Positions 1 to 8,707 of a stretch of 64,000 nt of DNA are shown here, one piece after another. Every line of letters starts with the position of its first letter. The first letter of the stretch is position 1. Position numbers and translations under genes: made by a program. The stretch lies in NCBI GenBank assembly GCA_949373155.1, contig CASICK010000011.1, forward strand, positions 13,496 to 77,495, written 5' to 3'. Under the pieces are notes generated by a model that made no database searches, was not told where the DNA came from, and saw nothing but the letters and a program-made list of their open reading frames with translations. Source of the DNA: an uncultured Synechococcus sp. (GTDB taxonomy: Bacteria > Cyanobacteriota > Cyanobacteriia > PCC-6307 > Cyanobiaceae).

Positions 1-279
1 GATGGGCTCGCTGATGGCGACAACCACGGTTTCCATATCGAGGATCCCCGCTGCACGAAGCGCTTCCTCATCGGTGCAGTCCACAATGCGCGCTTCGATC
101 GATGGCTCGAGTTGGCGTAGTTCCTCAATGGCCTTTGAAGAACGATCGACAGCAAGAACTTCTGCACCGCTCTGCATCAGTTCCTTGCAGACGGCACTCC
201 CGAAACGACCCAAGCCCACAATCCCAAAGCTTGAAGGTTCTGCCTGGTTGGATTGGGACCAATGCCACCACTCCCTCAC
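1..279 (-). CDS. ktrA: KtrA/TrkA-type NAD-binding subunit of K+ uptake (partial)
   Basis: Cytoplasmic gating subunit of a Ktr/Trk potassium (or Na-driven potassium) transporter. Read on the minus strand from a GTG at 279, the protein opens with a Rossmann fold: GIVGLGRFGSAV is the dinucleotide-binding loop, followed by the strand VLAVDRS with its ribose-binding Asp and by IVDCTDEEALRAAGI, all typical of the RCK N-domain. The 3' part lies outside the window. The start is 25 bases after the ktrB stop and has an AGGAG-like sequence a short distance upstream, so the two genes probably form an operon. The family assignment rests on about 90 residues. Confidence 0.85.
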   Translation of the reverse strand, partial: MREWWHWSQSNQAEPSSFGIVGLGRFGSAVCKELMQSGAEVLAVDRSSKAIEELRQLEPSIEARIVDCTDEEALRAAGILDMETVVVAISEPI

Positions 280-303
280 TGCACTGCTCCTAGGGATCGG
301 TGA

Positions 304-1707
304 TCAGACATAGAGATCCTCACGGGGATAACCAACACGATTCTCGCGCTGAAGATGTCCGCGGTTAAAACTTTCCCAAATGGCACTTAAAAGTAAAAGG
401 ATGCCCAGTCGTCCCACAAACATTCCCATGACAAGCACAAACTGACCAAAAGGAGCCAGTTGGCGTGTGACACCTAGATCTAATCCAACGGTGGCAAAGG
501 CGGAAATACACGTAAAAACCAGCTCCAGGAAGGTGAAGGGTTCTTCTCCGCTGAGATTGCTGCTTAATGCCAATAACAGTGCCATCCCCAGCACAAACAG
601 GAGGGAGGCAACCGTGATGCTCAGAGCGCGCAGCACCACTTTGTCTGAAATTTGTCGATGGCGAATCACCACATCGTTGTGACCGCGAAGGGTGGATCGC
701 GTAGCGGCCATGAGGGCTGCCACCGTTGTGGTTTTGATCCCGCCACCTGTTCCGCCTGGACTCGCACCGATGAACATCAGGGTCATCACCAACAACAGGC
801 CTGAATCGGAAATGCTGTTCAGAGAGAGGGGCACCGTGGTGAATCCAGCGGTTCTTGAACTCACCGATTCAAAAAGGGCGCTCATCAACCTTTCTCCCCA
901 ACCCATCCCTGTGAGCACATGGCCCCTCGAGAGTGATTCGGTCAGCATTAACCCGAAGGTTCCGATCAGAATGAGGAGACCAGAGGTGCGCAGAACGAGG
1001 CGAGTGTGCAGGCTGAGATGACGTCGCCTAAGCCGTTGACGATTGATCCACAGGTCATTGGTGACACGCCATCCAAGACCGCCAAGAACCACCAACACCA
1101 TGATCACTGCGTTCACCGTGCTGTTGGTGCGATACGTCTCAAGACTGTCGTTCCAGAGTCCAAAGCCAGCGTTGTTGTAAGCAGAAATGCTGTGAAAGAG
1201 CGCCGCCCATAAACGTTCGCCTCCAGGAGCAATGTCTGTGAACCCAAAGACATAGAGCATGAACGCACCAATCAAGATCAGCACCACGGCCGTTAGTGCG
1301 ATTCCGCGAAAGGTGGTTCCTACGCCACCAACCCCAAATTCATCGAGGGTTTGTCCACGATCGAGACGACGCCGAAGAGCGGTTCCGCGAACTACAAACC
1401 CCTGCAGAAACGTTGTGACAACCATCAATCCAAGGCCTCCGACCATGATCATCATGGCCAGCACGATTTGCCCGGGGCGGGTTAGATCTTCGCGGATGTC
1501 GATCACTGAAAGCCCTGTCACGGTCACGGCTGATGTGGCTGTGAAGAAGGCTTCCCACAGGCCCACCCTTGGGCTTGAACACAGTGGGGTGGCGAGCAGC
1601 AATGTTCCTGCTGCGATGACAAGTAGCCCCGTCACAACGGTGAACTGGGGAATCGTCAGGCGGCGGTACCAGGCCTGGGTGCGGTGAATGGCGTAGGGAA
1701 TCGGCAT
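304..1707 (-). CDS. ktrB: KtrB/TrkH-family potassium transporter membrane subunit
   Basis: Integral inner-membrane pore of the Ktr system, 467 aa, which is normal for KtrB. The four pore loops of the family are visible: TGLSV near residue 64, YNNAGF near 177, SSRTAGF near 283 and ATVGLD near 405, each with the conserved filter glycine. Hydrophobic helices fill the rest, and the intramembrane loop SPGGTGGGIKTT (about 316-327) is typical. ATG start at 1707. It lies directly upstream of the ktrA partial gene, which would supply the RCK gating ring. Ion specificity (K+ alone or with Na+) cannot be read from sequence. Confidence 0.93.
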   Translation of the reverse strand: MPIPYAIHRTQAWYRRLTIPQFTVVTGLLVIAAGTLLLATPLCSSPRVGLWEAFFTATSAVTVTGLSVIDIREDLTRPGQIVLAMMIMVGGLGLMVVTTFLQGFVVRGTALRRRLDRGQTLDEFGVGGVGTTFRGIALTAVVLILIGAFMLYVFGFTDIAPGGERLWAALFHSISAYNNAGFGLWNDSLETYRTNSTVNAVIMVLVVLGGLGWRVTNDLWINRQRLRRRHLSLHTRLVLRTSGLLILIGTFGLMLTESLSRGHVLTGMGWGERLMSALFESVSSRTAGFTTVPLSLNSISDSGLLLVMTLMFIGASPGGTGGGIKTTTVAALMAATRSTLRGHNDVVIRHRQISDKVVLRALSITVASLLFVLGMALLLALSSNLSGEEPFTFLELVFTCISAFATVGLDLGVTRQLAPFGQFVLVMGMFVGRLGILLLLSAIWESFNRGHLQRENRVGYPREDLYV

Positions 1708-1779
1708 TGCGCTTACCTGCCTCCTGCATGGCCTATGGCCAAGGGGATGAGGGGGTTGGCCTGCTGATCATTAGCGATG

Positions 1780-1808
1780 AGCTCAGCCATGGTTTAGCTC
1801 AGCCATGG
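1780..1808. repeat. 13-bp tandem duplication at the hflX stop codon
   Basis: AGCTCAGCCATGG occurs at 1780-1792 and again at 1796-1808, a 16-base period. The second copy contains the last codons and the stop of hflX; the first lies just beyond the stop. It looks like a small replication-slippage duplication. Confidence 0.8.
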
Positions 1809-3499
1809 TCGGAAAATGAGGTCTGTTGGGTGAAGGATTCAGGGGTTGGTGCGCCGTCCCAGAATTGCTTTTCAAGCCAGCTTCGCAGACCTTTCAATCC
1901 CGTACCTTCGGTTGCTGATAGGTAGATCACATCCGGCTCGAGAGTGCGAATCGTGTCGATCGCCGAAGCGTCGCAGCGGTCGATTTGATTGGCCACCACT
2001 TTGCGCAGTTGGTCACAGCTGAGGCCATCCAAAAGTTGATGAACCGCCTCCAATTGTGACTGCCAATCGGGGTCTGAGAGATCCACTATTAGTAGCAACA
2101 GATCGGCCTCGCGTGTTTCTTCCAACGTGGCTCTGAATGCTTCCAACAGTGGTTTGGGAAGTTCACGGATAAATCCCACGGTGTCCGTCAGCAGAAGCTC
2201 TCTCGGTGCCGCGGATATTTGGGGAAGGCTGAGTCTCCGGGTGGTGGGATCAAGTGTGGCAAATAACTTGTTCTCCGCTAAAACCGCAAGCCCTGGATTG
2301 CGGCAGCACAGCGCATTTAAAAGAGACGATTTGCCAGCATTCGTATACCCAACAAGGGCGACGCGAGGTATGCCGTCTCTGCGGTCGCGCAAGCGGGCGC
2401 GATGGGCGCCTAGCTCGAGCAATGATCGCCCGAGATGTTCGATGCGACGGCTGATCGCTCGGCGATCCTTTTCCAATTGGGTTTCACCCGGTCCGCGCGT
2501 GCCAATTCCTCCCCCTTGGCGCGAAAGGCTGAGGCCGCGGCCCTTCAGTCTCGGAAGTCGGTAGCGCAATTGAGCGAGCTCAACTTGCAGACGTCCAGCG
2601 GCGCTCGCCGCTCGCTGGGCAAAAATATCCAGGATCAATTCACTGCGATCCATCACTGGGCAGTCAATGAGCAACTCCAGATTCCGTGCTTGAACGGGAG
2701 AGAGTTCCCGATCTGTGATCACGAGGGTGGCTTCATGGCGTCTCGCTTCGAGCGCCGCTTCTTGTAATTTTCCCTTGCCCCAGAGGGTCTGAGGGTTGGG
2801 TTGTCCCTGCCGCTGCCGGCAGACAGCAACGGGCAGTGCACCCGCGCTACGAACGAGCCCCTCTAATTCAGCTAGATCCCTTTCGCTCCGTTGCGTGTCA
2901 GCACCCGTGAGGATGAGCAGCAAGACCCGTTCTTGAACGTCAGAGGGAGCAGTTGCAGCTTGGGTGGAATCAAGATCCTTTGAGGTTTCTGGGGCAGGAC
3001 GGTCGCAAAGCTCCTTGAGAGTGCCAAGTGCAGCTTGCTGCCAGCCGGAAGGATGCCCACGATCTGGCTGCCAAATCGAGGCCACATGCCCACCCCCTGT
3101 GGAGGGCGCGGCCTGAAAGCGAAGCCAGGTGTCGGGCTTGAGGTCGAGGGCGACGACGGCATCTCTGCCATCTGGCTTCAGGTCTGTCCCAGCTTTTCCT
3201 TGCAAGCTGCTGATCAACCGCCAGCGTCGCTTGATTCGTCGTGGCCCTCCAGGAAGATGGCTGCGTAGTTGTTCCGATTCGCTGAGGGGCCCAACCCAGA
3301 GCAGTCGGCAGAGTCCTCGTTCATCGACGATCAAATGCAATGGCTGACGTAAATCGAGCACCAGCTCAGATAGTCGCTCCAAGGTGAGCGGATCGGCGCC
3401 GCTCAGACCTGGGTGCCTCCTCTGGCTAAGACGCTCGAGTTGACGGTGCAGTGATGGGCGTAGGCCATTGGTTCGGCCTGCTAGGTGAGCCTGCTTCAA
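1799..3499 (-). CDS. hflX: GTPase HflX
   Basis: Ribosome-associated GTPase that splits stalled 50S/70S particles in other bacteria. 566 aa. The HflX signature GGGIGTRGPGETQLE lies at about 329-343, the P-loop GYTNAGKSS at about 384, the G3 motif DTVGF follows, and NQID gives the G4 specificity loop. HflX proper begins near residue 190 (VLLLILTGADTQ). The first ~185 residues are an N-terminal extension not present in the minimal family. The TTG start at 3499 overlaps the stop of the upstream NADH dehydrogenase gene (TTGA arrangement), which suggests translational coupling. Confidence 0.93.
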   Translation of the reverse strand: MKQAHLAGRTNGLRPSLHRQLERLSQRRHPGLSGADPLTLERLSELVLDLRQPLHLIVDERGLCRLLWVGPLSESEQLRSHLPGGPRRIKRRWRLISSLQGKAGTDLKPDGRDAVVALDLKPDTWLRFQAAPSTGGGHVASIWQPDRGHPSGWQQAALGTLKELCDRPAPETSKDLDSTQAATAPSDVQERVLLLILTGADTQRSERDLAELEGLVRSAGALPVAVCRQRQGQPNPQTLWGKGKLQEAALEARRHEATLVITDRELSPVQARNLELLIDCPVMDRSELILDIFAQRAASAAGRLQVELAQLRYRLPRLKGRGLSLSRQGGGIGTRGPGETQLEKDRRAISRRIEHLGRSLLELGAHRARLRDRRDGIPRVALVGYTNAGKSSLLNALCCRNPGLAVLAENKLFATLDPTTRRLSLPQISAAPRELLLTDTVGFIRELPKPLLEAFRATLEETREADLLLLIVDLSDPDWQSQLEAVHQLLDGLSCDQLRKVVANQIDRCDASAIDTIRTLEPDVIYLSATEGTGLKGLRSWLEKQFWDGAPTPESFTQQTSFSDHG

Positions 3500-4644
3500 G
3501 AATGAACCAGCCAGGCGCCTGCAGACCTCAATCCCAAGGAGAGCCCTGGCATTCGGGCGAGGTAAGTGAGTCGCCGCATCCGATAGGCGAGAGGACCGGC
3601 GAGGGTGAGGCCCAGACCCGTAATCGAGGCATCCCCCATGCCAAGACTGAGCATCTCGCCAAGATCTTGAAAGTGAAAACTGGGAACAGCCTTACCCATG
3701 CGAATGGCCTGAAGCGTCCGAGCCGCCGCCGTTCCTTGCTGGAGCGCTGATTGGGCAGAGCGGGGCCATGGGGTGTCTGCATCGTTGTGACAGGCAACAT
3801 CCCCAAGGACCACCACGTTCGGGTCTGTCGTTAATCGCAACCCTTCATCCACACAGAGCAATCCGCGCTCACGGGTCGGGCTGGGGATCAGGGTGGGCAG
3901 TACCGGTTTGGTCCCTGCCGTCCAGATCAAACCGTCATGGTTCAGAGATTGCGGTAAGTCGTTTTTAAGCAGCTGTACGGCGTTGGCTGATACGGAGGTC
4001 ACACGGGTGTTGAAGTGACGATGCACAGCCCGTTGATCCAGTGCCCGTTGTGCTTGTTCGCGATTGAAGGCTCGGGATCGTGAGAGAACGCTGTCCCCCA
4101 ATTCGACGAGGTGAATGGTGGCTGATCCATCCAGCATGTCGCTGAGTTTGCAAGCCAATTCAACGCCTGTGGCACCCGCTCCAACGATGACCAATGCCCC
4201 GTCTTTTGCCGCTCGGTTGCGAAGACTGTGAACGCGCTCTTTGAGGAGAGGCAGATCCGCCAAGGAATGGAAGGTCAAGGCATGTTCCTTGACTCCTGTA
4301 ATTCCAAAGTCATCGGGCTCTGAGCCAGTGGCGAGCACCAGCTGGCTGTAGTTCAGAACTTGGCCGCGGCTGGTTTGTAGAGATTTCTGCGCTGTATTGA
4401 TCGATGTCACCCGGTCATCCAGGTGGGGAATGCGTCGCCCCTGAAGAAGGCTGTCGTAGCTGGGAGCAACCTCCCAGCTCTTCATTTCGCCGCTAAGAAG
4501 CTCGTAGAGAAGCGGTAAGAAGAGAAATTGATGACGCGGTTCAATCAGCAATAACGGTGGACGGGGCCTTTGATTACTGAGCGCTAGAGCTGTTGTTAGA
4601 CCTGCAAAGCCACCGCCCACAACAATGATTGGATCGTTGTGCAT
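3496..4644 (-). CDS. Type II NAD(P)H dehydrogenase (FAD-dependent oxidoreductase)
   Basis: Single-subunit, membrane-peripheral flavoprotein that would pass electrons from NAD(P)H to quinone. The FAD-binding GGGFAGL motif lies right after the start, the NAD-binding GAGATGVELA is in the middle, and the LGDVA motif sits near the C-terminus. The open frame reaches 4752, but the ATG at 4644 puts the Rossmann loop at its usual distance from the N-terminus and leaves a 50-bp divergent spacer to cysH, so I chose it (382 aa). The stop overlaps the hflX start. The exact electron acceptor is inferred from family membership. Confidence 0.86.
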   Translation of the reverse strand: MHNDPIIVVGGGFAGLTTALALSNQRPRPPLLLIEPRHQFLFLPLLYELLSGEMKSWEVAPSYDSLLQGRRIPHLDDRVTSINTAQKSLQTSRGQVLNYSQLVLATGSEPDDFGITGVKEHALTFHSLADLPLLKERVHSLRNRAAKDGALVIVGAGATGVELACKLSDMLDGSATIHLVELGDSVLSRSRAFNREQAQRALDQRAVHRHFNTRVTSVSANAVQLLKNDLPQSLNHDGLIWTAGTKPVLPTLIPSPTRERGLLCVDEGLRLTTDPNVVVLGDVACHNDADTPWPRSAQSALQQGTAAARTLQAIRMGKAVPSFHFQDLGEMLSLGMGDASITGLGLTLAGPLAYRMRRLTYLARMPGLSLGLRSAGAWLVHS

Positions 4645-4693
4645 GGTGGTGTCAGAAGTCAGAACTTCAAAGGGGGTTTTTGAAACCATAGAC

Positions 4694-5503
4694 ATGACAC
4701 CATGCCCCTCGGCGTTGGAAGATGGAGAGATGAGGGATGTCTCCACCTCCAAGAATCAGCCTGTCGTTGCCGCTGGCCCCAAGGCTGATGCGGGAGAACT
4801 TCAAGAGGCCCGTCAGCAGCTTGAGCCGTTGGATGCGCGCGCAAGGTTGCTCTGGGCTCATGAGCAATTTGGGTCGGGTTTTGCCCTGACCACGAGCTTC
4901 GGAATCCAATCCTCAGTGTTGCTCCACGTGTTGAGCGGGATGGATCGAGGCCGAGAGATTCCAGTGATCTGGGTGGATACCGGCTATCTCCCCCCCGAGA
5001 CCTATCGCTACGCCGAGGATCTTTGCCAGCGCTTCGATCTGAATCTCCACATCGCACAGTCCTCCTCATCTGCAGCGCGGATGGAGGCGCTCCATGGCCG
5101 CCTCTGGGAATCAGGCGTTGTTGAGGACATGGAGCTCTACCTCAAAATCCGCAAGGTGGAGCCACTCGAAGAAGCGATGCATCGTCTGCAGGTGTCGTGT
5201 TGGGCGAGTGGTGTGCGCCGCGCACAGACGGATACACGCAGGAGCATGACTGCGCTCGATCCCATTCGCGGTCGCTTGTCCCTGAGGCCGCTGTTGGAGT
5301 GGACCTCACGAGATGTCTTCTATTACATGCAGGAAAACGACCTTCCCCAACATCCCTTGTTTGAGAAGGGGTATTCCACAGTTGGGGATTGGCATTCCAG
5401 TGGCCCTGATGGGCTAGAGGCAACGGGACGAGACACCCGCTTTGCTGGCCTTAAGCAGGAATGTGGCATCCATGTGCCGGGTGTTATGGGTGATGGCATC
5501 TAG
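4694..5503 (+). CDS. cysH: Phosphoadenylyl-sulfate (PAPS) reductase
   Basis: Reduces activated sulfate to sulfite in assimilatory sulfate reduction. TSFGIQSSVLL is the phosphosulfate-binding loop and WVDTGYLPPETY follows. The C-terminal KQECGIH carries the catalytic cysteine. The extra cysteine pairs that ligate the 4Fe-4S cluster of APS reductases are not seen (VSCWASGVRR has one Cys), which favours a PAPS- over an APS-reductase. ATG at 4694 is used; ATG 4730 is an alternative with a purine-rich GGAGAG just before it. It is divergent from the NADH dehydrogenase, and its 3' end overlaps coaX. Confidence 0.92.
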   Translation: MTPCPSALEDGEMRDVSTSKNQPVVAAGPKADAGELQEARQQLEPLDARARLLWAHEQFGSGFALTTSFGIQSSVLLHVLSGMDRGREIPVIWVDTGYLPPETYRYAEDLCQRFDLNLHIAQSSSSAARMEALHGRLWESGVVEDMELYLKIRKVEPLEEAMHRLQVSCWASGVRRAQTDTRRSMTALDPIRGRLSLRPLLEWTSRDVFYYMQENDLPQHPLFEKGYSTVGDWHSSGPDGLEATGRDTRFAGLKQECGIHVPGVMGDGI

Positions 5504-6191
5504 CGAGGACCTTCCATCCCGTTGCTTGCTGATTGGGAACAGCCGCTGGCACTGGGCAGAGCAGAGGGGGTCTTCTCACTGGATCTATCAGCATGAGGCC
5601 GCGTCCTCTGAGGCGTTGGATGCACCCAGCGATCTCCTCGCCTGGGCGGCTGTGGGGCCGATCCCAAGCCATTCTTGTTTGCAGTCCAGTCGACGCTTGA
5701 ACCTGAGTGAAATCCCTCTTCAGGGGATTCCCCCTTGGTTAGGGATCGATCGAGCGCTTGCTGGATGGGGAGCTTGGCGAGCCAATCACAATCGTGTGGG
5801 CGTCCTGGTGGTGGATGCAGGCACGGTTCTCAGCCTTACCAGAATCTCCGCGAATGGATCGTTCTCTGGTGGGTTGTTGGCGGCTGGGTATGGCCTGCAA
5901 TTGCGCGCGATGGCAGAGGCCACCGCTGGTCTCAATGCCACCTCGCCCTTGGTCCTAGACCCCGAGGAGGTGGAGCCTTTCCCTTTCGAGACGCAGGCAG
6001 CCATGCGCTCAGGAGCACAGCAAAGTTTGGTGGGCCTTATCCGTCAAGCGCATGCCCAAAGCCCTTGGCCGATTTGGCTCTGTGGAGGAGATGCCCCCCA
6101 ACTGCTCCCGAAACTTCAGGAGCAGTTGGGGGTTGAGGTGCTTCATTCACCGAATTTGGTGATGGAGGCGATGGTCGAGCTGATCAGCTGA
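5493..6191 (+). CDS. coaX: Type III pantothenate kinase
   Basis: First step of coenzyme A synthesis: phosphorylation of pantothenate. 232 aa from ATG 5493. The phosphate-loop region LLIGNSRWHW, the GIDRALAGWGA segment and the VVDAGTVLSLT...FSGGLLAAGYGLQLRAM block are typical of CoaX (ASKHA fold). A late LCGGDA motif closes the nucleotide site. The start overlaps the end of cysH by 11 bases, so the two genes are probably co-translated, and the 3' end overlaps the convergent peroxiredoxin gene by 8 bases. It could connect with the broken phosphopantetheinyl transferase nearby, since both belong to CoA/ACP metabolism. Confidence 0.88.
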   Translation: MASSEDLPSRCLLIGNSRWHWAEQRGSSHWIYQHEAASSEALDAPSDLLAWAAVGPIPSHSCLQSSRRLNLSEIPLQGIPPWLGIDRALAGWGAWRANHNRVGVLVVDAGTVLSLTRISANGSFSGGLLAAGYGLQLRAMAEATAGLNATSPLVLDPEEVEPFPFETQAAMRSGAQQSLVGLIRQAHAQSPWPIWLCGGDAPQLLPKLQEQLGVEVLHSPNLVMEAMVELIS

Positions 6192-6651
6192 TGCCTAAGT
6201 CACTGAGGATTTGATCGGCCATGGAATCAGATTTCACTTTTCTGTAGATCAATTCCAACCGTCCTTCTGCGTCCACAACGAAGGTGTGTCGCATCATTCC
6301 CATGGATTCGCGACCCATGAACTTTTTGAGGCCGTAACTCTCAAAGCTGGTTGCAACGGGGCAAGGCTCCTCATCACTCAACAGCGTGAAGGGCAATTCC
6401 TGCTTGGCGATAAAGCGCGTATGGGATGAGGCGTTGTCCTTGCTGATCCCTAAGACATGAATTCCATGGTCCTTAAAGGATGACCAGCGATCTCGGAAGT
6501 TACAGGCCTCTTTCGTGCAACCAGGGGTGGCGTCTTTGGGATAGAAATAGATCACCACGCGCTGCCCCCGTAAGGAGGACAGTTGCACGGGCTCTCCGTT
6601 TTGGTCAGGAAGTGTGAAATCAGGCGCGAGATCGCCGATCTGCAAAGTCAT
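6184..6651 (-). CDS. bcp: Thioredoxin-dependent peroxiredoxin (Bcp/PrxQ)
   Basis: Reduces hydroperoxides using thioredoxin. 155 aa from ATG 6651; a longer TTG start at 6666 is possible but less likely. The active-site segment YPKDATPGCTKEAC carries the peroxidatic Cys45 and resolving Cys50 five residues apart, the PrxQ pattern. FRDRW and VLGISKD follow as expected. The start codon overlaps, on the opposite strand, the most plausible ATG of the phosphopantetheinyl transferase, so the two divergent genes share essentially no spacer. Confidence 0.93.
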   Translation of the reverse strand: MTLQIGDLAPDFTLPDQNGEPVQLSSLRGQRVVIYFYPKDATPGCTKEACNFRDRWSSFKDHGIHVLGISKDNASSHTRFIAKQELPFTLLSDEEPCPVATSFESYGLKKFMGRESMGMMRHTFVVDAEGRLELIYRKVKSDSMADQILSDLGIS

Positions 6652-7307
6652 GGAGGAAGGCTTCAACCGGAGCGGAAGCGTAACCGCGCTGTGGCTTGGA
6701 CCGGCTTCCTCAACAAATCCTTGCGTGTCGGATCAGGAACAAGCCTGGGCCTGCAACTTGAGCCAGACCCGTCAGCGGAGTTTCCTTGGCTCCCGTGCCT
6801 GGATGCGTACCTGCCTGAGTGATTTGTGGGGAGTGCCCGCGCAGGAGATTCCTCTGCATGCGCCTCCGGGCAGGCCTCCAGTTCTGCACTCAGGCTGGGG
6901 ATTTGTCAGCCTCAGCCACAGCAAAGGATCTGCGTTGATGGCCTGGTCTTCTGCTCCCGGTCGGAGTTGATTTAGAGCGGTTGGATCGTCCGTTTGCTTC
7001 TCAAGCGCTAATGAGCCGTTACTACGCATCGAGCGAGCAGCGTCGTCTTGAAAGCCTCTCCCGGCATGCGTTTCACCAGGCTGTTCTGGAGCACTGGCTG
7101 ATCAAGGAAGCTGCGATTAAGTGGCAACAAGGATCCTTGGCTCAGGATCTAACGCACTGGGTTGTGGCGGCCGATGGGCGGAGTGCCAGTCACCAGGGCC
7201 GCGGTCTTCAGGTTTCAACGCATTGCCGGCAACTAGGGCCATGGGGCATGGCGATCGTGTCAGCTTGCGAACAGAACTTGATTGGAGCAAGGGTCTGCTT
7301 AGGTTGA
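6650..7307 (+). pseudogene. 4'-phosphopantetheinyl transferase (Sfp/HetI type), frame broken at 6956
   Basis: Transfers the phosphopantetheine arm of CoA to acyl carrier proteins. Frame one (from about 6650) gives the N-terminal half ending in FVSLSHSKG and ALMAW. The C-terminal half continues in the next frame with GVDLER, the Mg-binding signature, and WLIKEAAIKW, the second family motif. The join is at GCT-CCC-GGT (6953-6961): one extra base, or a +1 slip on CCC-G, restores PVGVDLER. Without it the first frame ends at TGA 6968. Both halves are well conserved, so this is either a base-call error, a very recent mutation or a frameshift. The start is uncertain because it overlaps the bcp start. 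Confidence 0.75.
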
Positions 7308-7338
7308 AATCTCAGTCTGGATCAAGATCCTCGTTGGC

Positions 7339-7833
7339 GTGACTCAATCTTGGATGCGATCTGTGCCCACGGTGGTGGCTGCTTTGCTGTTGGGGGGTCT
7401 AGGTCTGATCGCGACTAGCCAAATGCAGGAGTTCTCTCCAGGAGATGCAGGCCTCCCAATGGATGCGCGTCTTGTAGAGCAGCTCGACGATCAAGAGGCG
7501 ACCTTGAATCAACGTCGCCACGCCGAAACTTTGCTTAGGGCGTTTGTGCGCGGCCAGCTCGCCAGCTTCTACTGGGGACAATTTGCGTCATCACTGGTTG
7601 ATCTTGGTTTGAGCAGTGTTGAAACCATGGACGTACGAGTTGAAACGAAAGCCGGCAGTACGCGCCTCTGGCTGACCCCTAAACGGGGGAGTGAAAGCTA
7701 CGTTGCAATCGTGTATTTCAATGGTTCCAAGCTTGTACGCGTTCAGTGTCGAGGCCTAACCCCGATTACAACTGAGCAGATAGCTGCGGTTTGCCCCGAA
7801 GGCTGGAAGGAGTTTGAGATCCCAGAGGCCTGA
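7339..7833 (+). CDS. Conserved membrane-anchored hypothetical protein
   Basis: 164 aa from GTG 7339 (ATG 7354 is an alternative). One N-terminal membrane segment (VPTVVAALLLGGLGLIA) is followed by a soluble domain with two cysteines near the C-terminus (VQCRGL, AAVCPEG), which may pair if the domain is outside the cytoplasm. I do not recognise a named family. It follows the phosphopantetheinyl transferase by 31 bp on the same strand. Confidence 0.7.
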   Translation: MTQSWMRSVPTVVAALLLGGLGLIATSQMQEFSPGDAGLPMDARLVEQLDDQEATLNQRRHAETLLRAFVRGQLASFYWGQFASSLVDLGLSSVETMDVRVETKAGSTRLWLTPKRGSESYVAIVYFNGSKLVRVQCRGLTPITTEQIAAVCPEGWKEFEIPEA

Positions 7834-7987
7834 GTTTTGATTCCCGAAAAGCGCTATTCCAGCGAGAGTCGTGAGTCTCGTTTTAACACCGAAAGCAAGT
7901 TGGTCCCATTAGTGCGTGTTACGGGAATGTTCTGTATCAAATTGAACATTTTCGATGGCATTTCATTTTTCTATACCTAACTTTTAA

Positions 7988-8647
7988 ATGATGTCTATAT
8001 CCCCTTCGTCCGTGTTCACACGTCTTGCTGCTGGCGTTCTTGCCGCCGCGTCTCTCACAACTCTTGCTGTTGCAGCCGAAGCCGCTGAGCGCCCTGTGCG
8101 CTGGAAAACCGGTGGTGCTGTTTGGTCCACCAAGTCTTCAGCTTTCAAAACCTTCTTCGCTGACGGTGAAATCACCGATCGCGGCCTCCAAGGTGGAATC
8201 AACAATTCCGGTTGGACTGCAGAAGAAATCCAAGGGGGCATGACCCGCTCTTACGAGGTTGACCTCGTAGGTGTCTCACGCTTTCTGTATTCCAGTGATG
8301 GCGTTGCTTTCTTGGAGAATCAGACCAAGAGCTACTACCCCTACTGGATGAAGCAAAAGACAGCCGTTGTTGCTCTTCGCTCCGCCATCATTCTTGATGC
8401 TGCTGACGGCCAGATCTCTTCTGCCGGCATCCTGAATGGCCTCCCCGTTGACTTCGCTCTTGCTGACAACGGTGCCTCTGATGGCTCCCAGAACGTCTGT
8501 AAGGACGGTCTTGATGGCGCCCAAGCCACTTCCCTGATGTCTTGGTACGTCTTCCTGCCTGCTTGTGTACAGGCCAAGCAGATCCTTCCTGTTGCTGCCG
8601 CTCCTGTTGCTGCTACGTATCAGGCTCCTGTTCGCGGCCTCTGGTGA
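7988..8647 (+). CDS. Secreted protein with a DUF1400-like domain
   Basis: 219 aa with a clear Sec signal peptide (LAAGVLAAASLTTLAVAAEA, cleavage near residue 33). The mature part has an aromatic start (RWKTGGAVWSTKSS), a helical segment AFKTFFADGEITDRGLQ and a long ALRSAIILDAADGQISSAGIL helix. The helical pattern resembles the DUF1400 region that precedes alpha/beta hydrolase domains in other cyanobacteria. No hydrolase domain follows: the protein ends in an Ala/Pro-rich tail (PVAAAPVAATYQAPV). Two adjacent starts (ATGATG) are possible. It has its own terminator just downstream. Periplasmic or exported; function unknown. Confidence 0.8.
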   Translation: MMSISPSSVFTRLAAGVLAAASLTTLAVAAEAAERPVRWKTGGAVWSTKSSAFKTFFADGEITDRGLQGGINNSGWTAEEIQGGMTRSYEVDLVGVSRFLYSSDGVAFLENQTKSYYPYWMKQKTAVVALRSAIILDAADGQISSAGILNGLPVDFALADNGASDGSQNVCKDGLDGAQATSLMSWYVFLPACVQAKQILPVAAAPVAATYQAPVRGLW

Positions 8648-8669
8648 TCGAACGGCTTCTGCCATTTCA

Positions 8670-8696
8670 AGCCTCGGCAATGCCGGGGCTTTTTTT
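8670..8696 (+). terminator. Rho-independent terminator
   Basis: AGCCTCGGC, a short loop, then GCCGGGGCT forms a stem with one wobble pair, followed by seven T. It lies 23 bases after the stop of the secreted protein gene and before the convergent rarA gene. Confidence 0.85.
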
Positions 8697-8707
8697 ATGG
8701 CTGGTCG

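Noticed and set aside
2..313. Plus-strand open frame at the window start
   Set aside because: It is antisense to the ktrA gene, whose Rossmann motif is clear on the minus strand.
7861..7884. Hairpin CGAGA...TCTCG with TTTT after the 164-aa gene
   Set aside because: Only five pairs and a long loop; too weak to call a terminator.
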